Source: Prunella strophiata (lineage: Eukaryota > Chordata > Aves > Passeriformes > Prunellidae). Taken from it: a stretch of DNA of 64,000 nt. A model generated the notes under the pieces. It ran no database searches. It worked only from the letters and a program-made list of their open reading frames with translations, and was not told the origin of the DNA. The stretch spans positions 16,321,585-16,385,584 of the forward strand of contig JAZBQD010000019.1 in NCBI GenBank assembly GCA_036583965.1, read 5' to 3'. Every line of letters starts with the position of its first letter. Position 1 is the first letter of the stretch. Shown here piece after piece: positions 1 through 12,800 of the stretch. The position numbers and the translations under genes were made by a program.

Positions 1-668
1 TTCTTTACTCTTCATGATTTTGCATATGGTTGCATGACTTGTAAATATTTTAACTAGCACTATTATTAAAAATGCATGGGGGCATGTAGTAGCACAGCAA
101 CACTTCAGTCAGCAGTACAATATTTAAAAACAGTTACTCTGAGAAAGGGTGTTTATATGATTTGATAATTACAGTATGTTAGCTTGAAACAATGACATTG
201 GTACTTACAAGGGCAAGTCACTTTATGAAGCTGTTGATGAGTTATGAGACTGTATTTTAGATACACAGAATAATTTCTCCCTTCTCAGAAACATGTTGCC
301 TTTTTTTGTTGAAGGTGCAAAATATGGATTTTACATGTCATCCTAGAAAGTTACTAAAAATGCATTCTAGTGTATCCACTTTGTATGCAAGACTTGTAAT
401 TGCTTTACATTGGTTTAATATTTGCTCTTGTGTAGAGCATACTGTTTGTGTAAACATTTTTTAAAGGCATTTCTTTCCACACTTTTAAAAAATCCCAATC
501 AACAAAGATCAAGAAACTTGACTTCTGTAAGAAATCCTTCAATAAAATCCTTTAATATTCTTTAATAAGTTTTTCAACTTATTTTCTTTCTTTTGCATTG
601 TTTTATTTCTTATGTAAGAAGACACTGTGCTGTATTTTGCCATTTTGTTTCTCTAATGATGTTTTTAG
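1..668 (+). other. TRIP11 intron, 3' end only
   Basis: This AT-rich sequence runs into the acceptor of the first visible TRIP11 exon and has a T-rich tract just before it. I see no exon, repeat family or RNA gene. The preceding exon is outside the window. Confidence 0.7.
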
Positions 669-834
669 GAGCTCAAACAGAATTTAAGTCAAGAAATAGA
701 TGAACATCAGCACGAGCTGTCAGTATTGCAGGATGCCCACAGACAGAAGTTAGTAGAGCTAAGTCGTCGGCACCGAGAGGAGCTGCGTGAATATGAAGAG
801 CGAATTGAAGAACTTGAGAATCGATTACAGCAAG
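669..834 (+). CDS. TRIP11: TRIP11 coiled-coil exon, first in window
   Basis: Acceptor is gtttttag; reading begins [17 protein letters not shown] and continues through [19 protein letters not shown], closely matching the human protein. The exon is 166 nt, entering in phase 0 and leaving one base of a Gly/Asp codon (phase 1). The donor is AAG|GTCTCT, a weak match to the +3 to +6 consensus, but the human exon ends at the same residue (QQG). The encoded part belongs to the proximal coiled coil just after the N-terminal membrane-curvature-sensing region. Confidence 0.93.
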
Positions 835-3800
835 GTCTCTGTTACCACATGCTTTCTGTTTCATTTTATGTCGAGTGAGTTTGGGTTAAAATGGTGAATA
901 TGCATGTAGCAGTACAATGTATATCAAATACTTGATGTTTAGAAGTTGAATTTCAATATCAGTTCAGCTTCATGTTTGAGAGACATGTCCCGTAGCTTTT
1001 ATTCACTCTGGTTGGCTTGAGCACTGGAATGATAGCATTTCATCTGTGGCATTGTATCAGTCTGGAGGGTCATTTTGCATACATACCAATTGTTGTGCTC
1101 TGAATTTTGCACTTTCTGGGTTGATTTTTTAGCTTAAACTGAATATAGGAAGGGATAAGACATACTGAATCAAAGATGACAAAGTAACAGGATAAAAAAA
1201 TCACTTTTGTGAGAAGTGCTATGTGCCTATTGGATTACTTGACAAAAAACTCAAAGATTGGGTGGTGATCTCTCTTCATTGGAGACACTGGAACAAGTTG
1301 CCCAAGAGAAGTTGTTGATGCCCCATTTCTGGAAATGTTTGTGGCCAGATTGGATAGGACCTTGAGCAACCTGATCTAGTGGGTGGCATCCCTGCCCATG
1401 ATGATGCAGGTGTTGAAACTAGATGTCTAAAGGCCCTTTCAACCCAAACTATGCTGTGATTCTATGATTGCCATAAGGGCCGCACCTTAGTGTGTGGCAT
1501 AACAACAATGTAGAAGCTCAGTAGTTCCCACAAATAACTTTTTGTTACCTTGTAAGTATTTCATCCTCCCTAAAAATAGTCATGCCAGTTAGGTTTCCTC
1601 GAGAGGCTTCTTTGCACAAATACATAAGCTTTGCCTGTAAACTTCTGTATTTACCTGGTAAAACTTGGACTTCTAAAGAGTATATACTCTCCTCTTGGAA
1701 CAAGAGATCTATTCCCTTCCTTGTAAAGGAGGGAAGGTTTTTTTACAGATTCTCTAACTTTAAAGGTAGTACTGATAGGGAATTTATTCCTTAAAATCAG
1801 ATGCCAGTGGAGATGTAATATGTTTTTTCACTTCACATGCATACACCAGCAGGGCTGATTTAAGGAAGTTGAAGGCAGAAGTCCCTTATCTTTTACATTA
1901 CCACTTATCTGCAAAATAAATACTGCTAGTGGCTTTTGAAGAACTAGAGTATTTTTTATTTTTATTTTGTTCATTCTGTCTGACAACATAACAGGGACTA
2001 GGGCAGGGTCAAGTATTTGAGCTGACACAGAAGTGAATTCACAAGTAGTGTGCTTTCATTTAACTTTTTTTTTTCCTGCACTCTTCTGATGATGGCTTTT
2101 TGTACTCTCTAACTTATCTGGAAATTATAGAAGATTGTACAGAAATATGAATGTCAGTGTAGTATGACAGTATGATGGATCTGTAAAAAGGTTAATTCTG
2201 AAAAATGTTTTCCTTCAGTTGAAAACCTTTGTGCATCATTTAGGAAATTATTTGGAGCAAATTTTTCCCTGTAACAACTATTTGGCAAACCTTTGAAATG
2301 TAATTAATTAAATTATAAATGGATTTTGCATCAATCTGAATTAGGTGGGATTTGATAAATTATTATTAGAAAATTGAGCAATTCCAATTCTTGTAAATTA
2401 GATTGTCATCTCCTCACCAAGAGAGGTGAGGATCAAGTATATTCTAATTAAATTGAAAACAAAATATGTCTTGCAACACTTATATTTAAAATTATTTTGA
2501 GCCATGCATGTGAAAGTATTCAAAAAGCTACTTGTCCTGCCAGTAATATGTGTAGTACAGCTTCAAATATTAAACCTATTTAACCAAGCTTTCTGTTGAT
2601 GATGACCATCTCTTTGTTTTAGTCTATCTCCCTCTGTCAGGAGAAGAGGTGAAAGAAGTAAAAGATCTAGAATGATTGTTTTGGTTAATATTGCAAATAA
2701 TCTCTTTTGTCTTTTAGATGGTGTGAGCACTGATGCTGTGGATGACTCTAAAATTACCTGAAAAGGAAAAAAAAGCTCAGAGTCCAGATGGAGGACAGGT
2801 GGAAGAGTTGCAGGTTGTAAAGGACCTAGAGGATGAAATAAGAAAATTAAATCAAAAACTGTCTTCTGCCAAAGCAGAAAACAAAAATCTTCTGAAAGAG
2901 CAAGAATTTGCAAAGCTAGAAAAAATCCAAATAGCTCAAGATTATGAAAAGCTTAAATCTGACTTTAATGTGCTTCAAAGATCTGTGGCAGAACAAGATG
3001 CTCTCCTGAAAGAACAGAAGCAGCTCCAATCAAAGGCATCTCTTCCACAAGATGTTGTTAGCCTACAGCAAGCATTGTTAGGTACTAAGATTATGAGGTT
3101 TTTATTATTCTTTTTTATTCTTAGTATATTTTCACAGGTTTTCACTTTTAAAACTCAAAATTTATTTCATGAATTTAAAACTGAATATGAAAATGTGTAT
3201 CTTTCAAGTATTGCTGTTTTAGAAAAGCATTGTCCATTGAAGTAAGGTGAAGCAGAAAAAAAAATAGAAAATATTTTAATATTTCATAGCTGATAAACTC
3301 TAGTGCCAAAGTCCCCCTAATGTGGGATTAGTTGTGAAAGTAATACTCTGCTTTGAGGTGATGACTGATGGTATGTTTGAGTCTTTTATGGCACTGATGC
3401 TTGTCATCACAAAATGCTGTGAAACTATTCTCTTTGGAGCAGCAGAGTTCTATTTGGGCAAGGTGGGAGAATGTTTTTGTTTTATTGTTGTATGAAAAGT
3501 GGTGAATTATCTATTTGATTTCATTTTCCTTTATAGAAGCAGAAAATGAAATAGCAAGACTTTCCAGTTTAAATCAGGTAAAGCAATTTCTAAATTAAGC
3601 CAACAAAAAAGTTCATAACAATAGTAACTGATGGAAAACATGTTTTGGTAGCTTGTTGGGTTTTTTTGGTTTTATTTATTTTTAACATTTGTATTTCTAC
3701 ATAAATAACATTGTAATGTAAAAGGAAATAATTGTAGTTTAAGTCTGTAATTATATGTGGAATTTATAGAAAAAATACATTTTTACTTGTGAAACTCCAC

Positions 3801-6800
3801 AGTGTATTCTATTAGGAAAACCATTCAAGTTCCACCTATCTCATTATTACCTAGAAAGCTGTAACATACATTTTCAAAGTACTAATAGTACATTCTGTAA
3901 AATGTCATTTTTCATTTCTGCTTTAGCATGTTTTAGTTTTGGTACTTACCAGTTGTGAAATATTTCTCTTCTGTGTAGTACTCATGATAATAGTTCATTC
4001 CATCTTACTGATGAAGTGAAGCAGTGGAACATATCACACCTTTAGTTTTTGGTGTTGTTGTCCTCGTCCTTTATGAACTCTCAGGCTTGAGAGATTTGGT
4101 TTATTTTACTTTGTATCCAGTAGTATTTTTCAACTGAGTTTTCCTGTGTTTTGCATGCATTCAAGAGATTCCATAGCATTGTTCATAATGATGTTATTTA
4201 GATGCCCTTGTTTAAAACATCTGTCTCACCATGCAGCTTGCTGTGTTTAGGCTGGCTCTTGCAGTTACAATAGTTTATCCCAGCTGTCAGCCCATACCTC
4301 AGAGATGGATATACCTTCTTACCATACCATGGCTTTTTGTGCTGAAGTTTATAAACTGCACTCCTAAACCAAGTGATGAAGAAATAAATATGTGTGTATG
4401 AATGGTAGAGAGAAATACTTCCCAGCAATGAATTTTTATCTGGGGTAATATTTATGTAGGCTTAGAGATTCTAACGTAATTTTAGCAAGATAAAGTCTGA
4501 TATTTACAATGTTTTTTCTTATTTTGAGGAACTTGAGAAGGAACTGACAAGTGCACAACATAAACATGAGAATATTCTTTCTTCGAATACAGAGGATCAG
4601 AAATCAGAAATAAATCAGTTAAGACAAGATTTGAAAAAGAAGGAACATGAATTAGATGAAAGTGTTGCTGAAAGAGAAACATTAATAGCAGAGTTGGAAG
4701 AACTAGACAAGCAGAATCAAGAAGCTACTCAGGTAATAAATACAACAACTAATTATTGAACTGCTGAATAAATGTTTTGAATCCTTTGTGTATGTGTTTG
4801 TCTGTTAAGTTGATCTTTGAACATAGATAGCAGGGAAATATAAGTTATCTTTTGAGGCCTAAAAAGAAATACTCGGGGCTAGTGTTTCTCTACATTTACC
4901 ACCTCGATGTGAAATTCAGAAGTGCAAGTAAAACCCACTTGCTATAGACAAAGAAGTAACACAGCATGTCAGCTATCCATAAGAGATGTTACTTTATCAA
5001 GTCCTGTTAAATAGTCTCTGATTTCTCATTGCAACATTTCTGATGAAATTTATCCTGGTAATATTATGATTTGTCTTATGATAGTATGCATTACAATGCT
5101 TTTTGAAACTTTTTCTTTTAACATTTTTAGTTATTTTATTGCAAGTTCTTTATAATAGGAGCATTCGTGGAGTAAAAAAAGTCACCAATTATATATAATC
5201 AGAATTAAATTATACCTTTTTGTCAGAGTTCCAGTATATTTGACCTGTAAATTTGAGTTGCAAGCCATGTGTTCTCAATTTTATTGATTTACCAATGAAT
5301 CCACCTATGAAATGAGTCCAAAGTTGAAACAAAAAGTTGGAAATAGAATATACAGATAACAGTAAATGTAAGACCACCCTTTTTTTTAGCAACGGATGTT
5401 TGCTGAATTCCAAATGTCTTGACACATTGACAGTTCTTTTTTTTTTAAGCAGGTCTTTTTTTATTTCTACATAGTGAAATGTAATCTGTTCTTATTTGAT
5501 ACTTGGTTTTAATTAATTTAGCATTGACTAGTTGATCCTACTTGCCAACTGACGTTGGCAACTAAGAAACATCTTTTTCCTCTCAATTTCTTTTTTATTG
5601 TTTAGAGGATAGAAGTGAATGAAATGTATAATTCAGCTGGTGTTGCTACCCTAATGAATTCTGTTTTGTGTTCATTTCCAGCATATGATTACACTGAAAG
5701 AGCAACTGTCGAAGCAACGCACAGAAACTGATAGTGTCATCAAACAGCTGAAACTTGACATAGATTGTGAAAGAAAGAAAGTATCAGAACTAGAAACTGA
5801 GAAGATGAAAACTATTAAGGAATTAGATAGTCACAAAGAAAAATTAAGCCACTGTTCATATGCACTTAATGATTTGCATATAACTAAGCAGCAGCTACAA
5901 GACAACATTAAAGATCTTCAGGAACAATTAAGGAAAGCCCAGGACTGTAATTCGCATAGTAAAAAAGAAATTGGAGAGTTGCAGCAGAGACTAAAAGAAA
6001 GAGAGGAGGAACTTCATGTATCCTTGAGCAAGTTAACAGAAAAAAGTGATGAGGAATCTAACTATACTTGTCAAGACCTGATTCTGAAAGAAAGAGAAGT
6101 AGAAATTGCAAAATTACAGAATGATGTTTCAGAAAACAAACAAATAAATGAAGATCTACAGAAATCTCTGTCTAATCTCAGAACAGAAAATGGAAAGCTG
6201 ATAGCAGCCATTGAAGAACTAAAACAGGAGTTAAGTGATGCCATTTCTGAGAAAAAGAAAGTTTGTTTGGAAAAAGACACTCTTGTGGAGGCTTTGAAAA
6301 TGGAAAAAAAACAGTTAGAGAGTGAATTAAAGGAGACGGAGAAGAGGCTTTTGGAACAAGCAGGTAATTATAAGCAGACTATTGAGGAGTTATCGAACGC
6401 GCGTAGTATGGACACCACTGCACTGCAGCTGGAACATGAGCGCCTGGTTAAGCTTCATCAAGAGAAAGACTTCAAGCTTGCTGAGCTTAAAAAGACCATT
6501 GAGCAGATGGAAATTGACCATCAAGAAACAAAAGAGATGTTGACTACTAGCTTAGGAGGACAAAAGCAGCTGACAGATCTCATAAAAGAGAAAGAGGTAT
6601 TCATTGAAAAATACAAAAATCAGGCCTTACAGGTGAAGCAGGAACTTGAGGAATATATGAAAGTTTCAAAAAAGCAGGATGTCTTAAAACAGAACTTGGA
6701 GGAAAAAGACAGAAGTCTTGCAGTCATGAAGGAAGAAAATAACCATTTGAAAGAAGAAATTGAACGACTTAAAGATCAGCAAAGTAGATCTACACCTGTG

Positions 6801-9800
6801 GTTGAGCCTAAAACTTTAGATATTATTATTGAGCTTGAAAGTGAGGTAACACAGTTAAAAGTGATAAAGAATAATCTTGAAGAAGAAATAAAAGTTCACA
6901 AAAAAACAATAGAAGATCAGAATCAAGCAACAGTGAAACTTCAGCAGTCGCTGCAGGAGCAGCGAAAGGAAATAGATGAGTCCAAATTGCAGTGTCACCA
7001 AATGAATGTCACGCATGAGAGACTCTTTTTAGAAAAAGATGAGGAAATCAAAAATTTGCAGAAAACAATTGAACAAATTAAAACTCAATTGCACAAAGAG
7101 AGACAGATTATTCAGACTGATGCTTCTGATCTTTTTCAGGAAACCAAGGTTCAGACTCTTAATGGAGAAAATGGAAATGAAAAGCATGACTTATCTAAAG
7201 CTGAAATTGAAAGACTGGTCAAAGGTATCAAGGAAAGGGAGATGGAGATTAAGCTGTTAAATGAAAAGAATGTTTCTCTAAGTCAGCAAATTGATCAGTT
7301 GTCTAAGGATGAAGTTGGCAAACTTACTCGGATCATTCAAGAGAAAGATTTAGAAATACAAGCTCTTAATGCTAGAGTTTCCTCAGCTTCCTACAGGCAG
7401 GATGTTCTTTCCCTTCAGCAGCAGCTGCAAGCTTATGTTCGGGAAAGAGAACAAGTACTAGCAGTTCTAAGTGAAAAGACAAGGGAAAACAGTCAGTTAA
7501 AAACAGAGTATCGTAATATCATGGACATGGTCGCTGCTAAAGAAGCAGCTTTGGTGAGGTTGCAAGAGGAGAACCGAAGGTTATCCAATAGATCAGAAAA
7601 CAGCAGTCAAGACATGTCTAGAGAAACTATTCAGAATCTGTCCCGTATCATTCGAGAAAAAGATATTGAAATAGATGCCCTAAGTCAAAAATGCCAAACC
7701 TTATTGACTGTCTTGCAGACATCCAGTGCAGGTGCTGACAATGGGGCAGGGGGTGTGAACAGTAACCAGTTTGAGGAACTCCTGCAAGAACGTGATAAAC
7801 TAAAGCAACAAGTAAAGAAAATGGAAGAGTGGAAACAACAAGTAATAACCACGGTCCAGAACATGCAGCATGAGTCAGCTCACCTCCAAGAAGAGTTGCA
7901 CAGGCTGCAAGCACAAATTTCAGTTGAAAGTGATAGTACTTCGAGGCTGCAGGTAGATTATAATGGCTTGATTCAGAGTTATGAACAGAATGAGAAAAAG
8001 CTGAAAAGTTTTAGTCAGGAATTAGCACAAGTTCAACACAGCATAGGACAGCTTTATAACACTAAGGATCTTCTCCTGAGCAAACTGGATTTGGTGACAC
8101 CACCCGTGGCAACAGCTGCCACCGTTTCACAGCTTTCAAGTGTTCAATGCAGTCCTCCTGAAGCACTCAGTGAGGAGTGTAAACTCCTTCAAAATGAGTT
8201 GGAACAACTGAAAAAAAAGTTACAAGAAAAAGATTCAACTATCAGGATTCTTCAGGAAAACAATCAGCGATTATCTGATTCTGTTGCTACAGCATCAGAG
8301 ATTGAAAGAAAGAGTCAAGAAGGGACTGAGTCAGAGATGAGGCAGATCAAAGAAAAACATGATGTGTTACAGAAGTCACTTAGGGAAAAAGATATATTAA
8401 TTAAATCTAAAAGTGATCAGTTACTTTCCGTGAGTGAAAATCTTAGTAACAAAGAAAATGAAAATGAGCTTTTGAAGCAAGCTGTAACTAATCTAAAAGA
8501 AAGAAATTTAATTTTAGAAATGGATATTCGAAAACTGAAAGAAGAAAATGAAAATATAGTTGCAAGGTGCAGGGAAAAAGAAACAGAATTCCGTGCACTT
8601 CAGGAGACTAATATGCAATTTTCCATGATGCTGAAAGAGAAAGAGTTTGAGTCTCACTCAATGAAGGAAAAAGCTCTTGCTTTTGAGAAGCTGTTGAAAG
8701 ACAAAGAACAGGTATGTATGTTCATACTTATGACTATCTCTTCCAAGTAGACAAGTTCAAAATAATATTCTTCCTGGATGTTTTTCTGTGTTGCAAGGCT
8801 GTAGATGTCCTTCCCTTTTCCTTGTTAGATCAGTAGCATCTTTACACTCTTCCTGGCAAAGACTATATGCCTCAGGTAAAATTTTTGGCCATATTTGAAA
8901 TATTTGTGTCTTCAACAGGGCAAGACAGGAGAATTGAATCAGCTGTTAAATGAAGTTAAATCAATGCAGGAAAAGGCTGTTACTTTTCAGCAAGAGAGAG
9001 ACCAAGTCATGGTAGCACTCAAACAGAAGCAAATGGAGAGCAGTGCCCTGCAGAGTGAGGTACCACCAAATAATTTATAGTTGCAAGAAATAAATGAACA
9101 AAGAGCAAGAAATTGCATCTGTAATATTTTTAAAATTATTTTAGTAGCAATCACTTGTTAAAAGCACTTAAAATTAATACACTTGCAGTGTGCTTCAATG
9201 GATATGTATTACATTTTTTGGTTAATTTTTTTTTTATATGAAGTGGTAGTCCAAGCAACTTAAGGTGTGTTCTACACAGGTGCAGCATTTGCATGAGAAG
9301 GAGCAGCGCTTAAATCAGGAACTGGAGAGGCTGCGGAATCACCTTTTAGAAATGGAAGACTCATACACCAGAGAAGCTTTAGCTGCAGAAGACAGAGAGG
9401 TCAAGCTAAGAAAAAAGGTTTTGATTTTGGAAGAAAAACTTGCATCCTCATCTACTGCAGTGGAGAATGCCAGGTAGTCTTAAATATCAGAGTTAACTAA
9501 ACTGGGGCTGATGCCTGTTATACTGAGGTGCTCTCCTGTAACATACTAAGCACTTGAAAAAACAAAAAGATGCAAACTTCTGTTACTCAGAATCCAGAGG
9601 GTGATGTGAAATATACTTGGCTACTATCAAGAATTTAATGAATTTCTCCTTTCAGTAGCAACTATTGAAACCTTACATTATCAACGGTGCTTAGAACTAG
9701 AAAAAAATCTTTAACCCATCAATTTAGCTGTGTGTTAAAGTTTGAAAGAATTTTGTTTTATACTCATCAATGCACAGATGTGACTGTCATGCCTTGTGAA

Positions 9801-12800
9801 TTGCTTTTGAGACATATACACATTTGTACTTTGTGCTTGATACCATGGAAAGTTTACACTGCTGAGAACTTTTTCTTCATAGTGTAAACATACAGAGCAA
9901 GATGCACTGAATTTCTCATGGGTAGCAGAATCTGGGAGGTTAGAATATTTTTGCACAATGGGAAATTAAGTAGAGCATTCAGTCTTTAGTAAGTAGCAAT
10001 ATATACTGAGTTCTTGGAGATTGGGGTTCAAAGTAGAAACTGGTAGAGCTATTGCTTCATAGTAATTGAAGCAGGCAACTAGGAAGATATGGATTTATTT
10101 TTTATTTTTTGGTAAAGATGCTGTTACAATAATGATCAAAAACTAGCATTTTTTCTAATGTGTTTCGAACAAAAGAAGTCAGTTGGGATTTTTTCTTTGA
10201 TTGTCAAAATTTTGTTGGCAGACTTCTTTTAAATCTCTTTTTAGGTTGCTTTTGTTTTTTTGTTTTGTTTTTTTTTTAAAGAGAAATTGGGGGAAAATGC
10301 CATAATTTTTGTAAATTGAGCTCAGAAATTTTGGTAAGCTGTTTTTTTGGTGGGATTTAATTTTCACTGTGATAAATCCTGTTATTTAAGTAATGTGTCC
10401 TGTTTTCATTAAGCCATCAGGCTAGTCTGCAAGTTGAATCTTTGCAAGAGCAGTTAAACCTAGTTTCCAAGCAGAGAGATGAAACTGTGATGCAGCTGAC
10501 CATCTCCCAGGACCAAGTGAAGCAGTATGCACTGTCTCTGGCCAACCTGCAGATGGTACTAGAGCAGTTCCAGCAGGGTAAGGTTTGTCAAGAAATAGCA
10601 AAGATTGCAACAAGTATTTGCAGCTGGAATAGTTACCATATTTTGGTGATTTTTGAAATATTAGTTACCTCGTTTCCTTTTTGATAGCCTGAACTTCAAG
10701 ATCTGTTGTCTATTAAAAAACTTTAAAAAACAATTAATGTGAAAACTGTTTATCAATATTTATTAAATTTGAATTCCACCTCTACCTTGTGAAGACCAGA
10801 TATGACAATGCTGAGGTTTTGTAATTGCATATCCCAAGAAGAGTTACATGTTGTAAATTAAGATAGTTTTGTTTTGTTTCTTATTTTTAATTCTTTAGAA
10901 GAAAAAGCTATGTATTCAGCAGAGCTGGAGAGACACCAAAAACAGAGTGCAGAATGGAAGAAGAAAGCAGAAAACCTAGAAGAAAAAGTTGTATCACTGC
11001 AGGTGGGCTGAATAATGAAATTGAACTTCGTGAAACTAAATTGTAATTCTTCACTGAGCAAGCAAAATAGCTTGCTATTCTTCTGCTGACCCTCTATTTT
11101 CTGAGAGTGTTTACAATCCAGTTATTTGAAAGAACAAGTAATTACAGTCTTCTCATCTGTTATGTCTGATGTGTGTGGTATTAGGGTTGTTGTGATAGTG
11201 ATCTTCCGGCTTCTCTTTTTGTCCCTTTCCTACCCTCTATTTAGGTGAGTTTAGAAGAGGCAAATGCTGCCCTGGATGCTGCATCCAGGCTTACTGAGCA
11301 GCTTGACATCAAAGAGGAGCAGATTGAAGAGCTTAAGAAAGAAGGTAACTACATTTTTTTCATTTCTGCTTAAAATATTTCAAGCAGCTAAAGAGACAAT
11401 ATAGTATTCCTAGAAACTTACAAAAATTCATATCCTATGAGACACTAATTCTGTGCCACATTCTGAGGACTTCCTTCTTTATAAAGCAAATATGAAAAAG
11501 TATGTTTACCTTCTGTTAGAGATCTTTCTCAAAAGAAAGCCCTGTAGAAGTTTTTTGGGCTTGGAGGGTTTTTCCCTGTAAATAACAAGGCACTTGATTT
11601 AGCTCTGTGTCTTTTTATAAAAGTTGGTGAAATTCCAAATGTTGTCAGATTTCCAAAATAGTGACCATATTTGACATAGATGCAGGAGTACAGTGAGGTA
11701 GAGATCAAGGTGTGCAGTTGGTAAGAGATGTAGAGGCAGCAGCTCTTGCACAGATGTGACTGCCATCTCTGCTGGATGCAGTGGTAACTCATGCTTTGAA
11801 CATATGCAACTAATTATTGCTACACCTTTTTAAATGATAATAGGTCTTACTCTTGTAATAAGTGATGTTTTCTTGAAGCATTCTTGCTTGTGACAGATAG
11901 GTGGTGTGAGATCTCATTTGAAAGTCTTCAGGATTCCAGCAAGAACTCTACAGAAGAGTCTATTGCTTTTCTGCTACATATTTGAATGTGTACCTACTTA
12001 AATTTAGTTCTCTCTAACTGCAAATTGGCATCCAGGTGGGCATCATAGAAGTGCTCCCTGAGTTTACATATGAATTTTATAAGCTAATTAAATTTCAAAC
12101 TGCTACATAATGTACAACTACTGATCTGGTTTTGAATTGACTGATCTGTATATCTATGTCTCACTACAGACATTCACAGCAAAAGTTCACAAACATCCTG
12201 GACTGAAATTGACTTTGGTGTAGGCAAATACTGCACTCTTAAGTGGGAGGTTGTTCATTACTGTTTAATTTTGATGTTAAACCCTTGCATAAGAAAGCAG
12301 GAGGGGTTTAACCTCAGAGAGAAAACTGAGTATCAAGCAGTGTTGTATTGGCAAGCAATTTACTTGATAAAATGGAATTGTTGCACAAAAGAGACAGCAC
12401 TTTAATGTTGTTTGTAGAGTAAATAATGATTTTTATAGGAAAAAGAATAACACTTCTTATTCTCTATTTATACAAGAAAACATAAAATGTCTTACTGCAA
12501 ATTGGCCAAATACATTCCCAGACACAGTTTTGTTAGCCAAATCTTCTGAAGGATTTCTTCATGGATTTTTTTGGCAGAAGAAGGGATTTTAATGGAAAAG
12601 CATAAGATGTACCAGATGCAGTTTTCTGGATTGCCATAAATGGTTAACAAATTATTGGAGACTGTAAATGTCTGGTTTACAGCAGTCCATGCTGAATTTT
12701 GGCTCAGGACCTTTTTGTTACTTAGTCTTTTCATACACCCAAAGTATGTGTTTAAGTCCTTTTCAGCTGCAGGATTCTATTTTAGAGGGAAATGTTCCAT

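Noticed and set aside
5682..8711. Secondary open frames inside the giant TRIP11 exon (for example 6071-6280 minus, 7039-7260 plus, 7648-7914 minus)
   Set aside because: They are shadows of the 1,010-codon TRIP11 reading frame.
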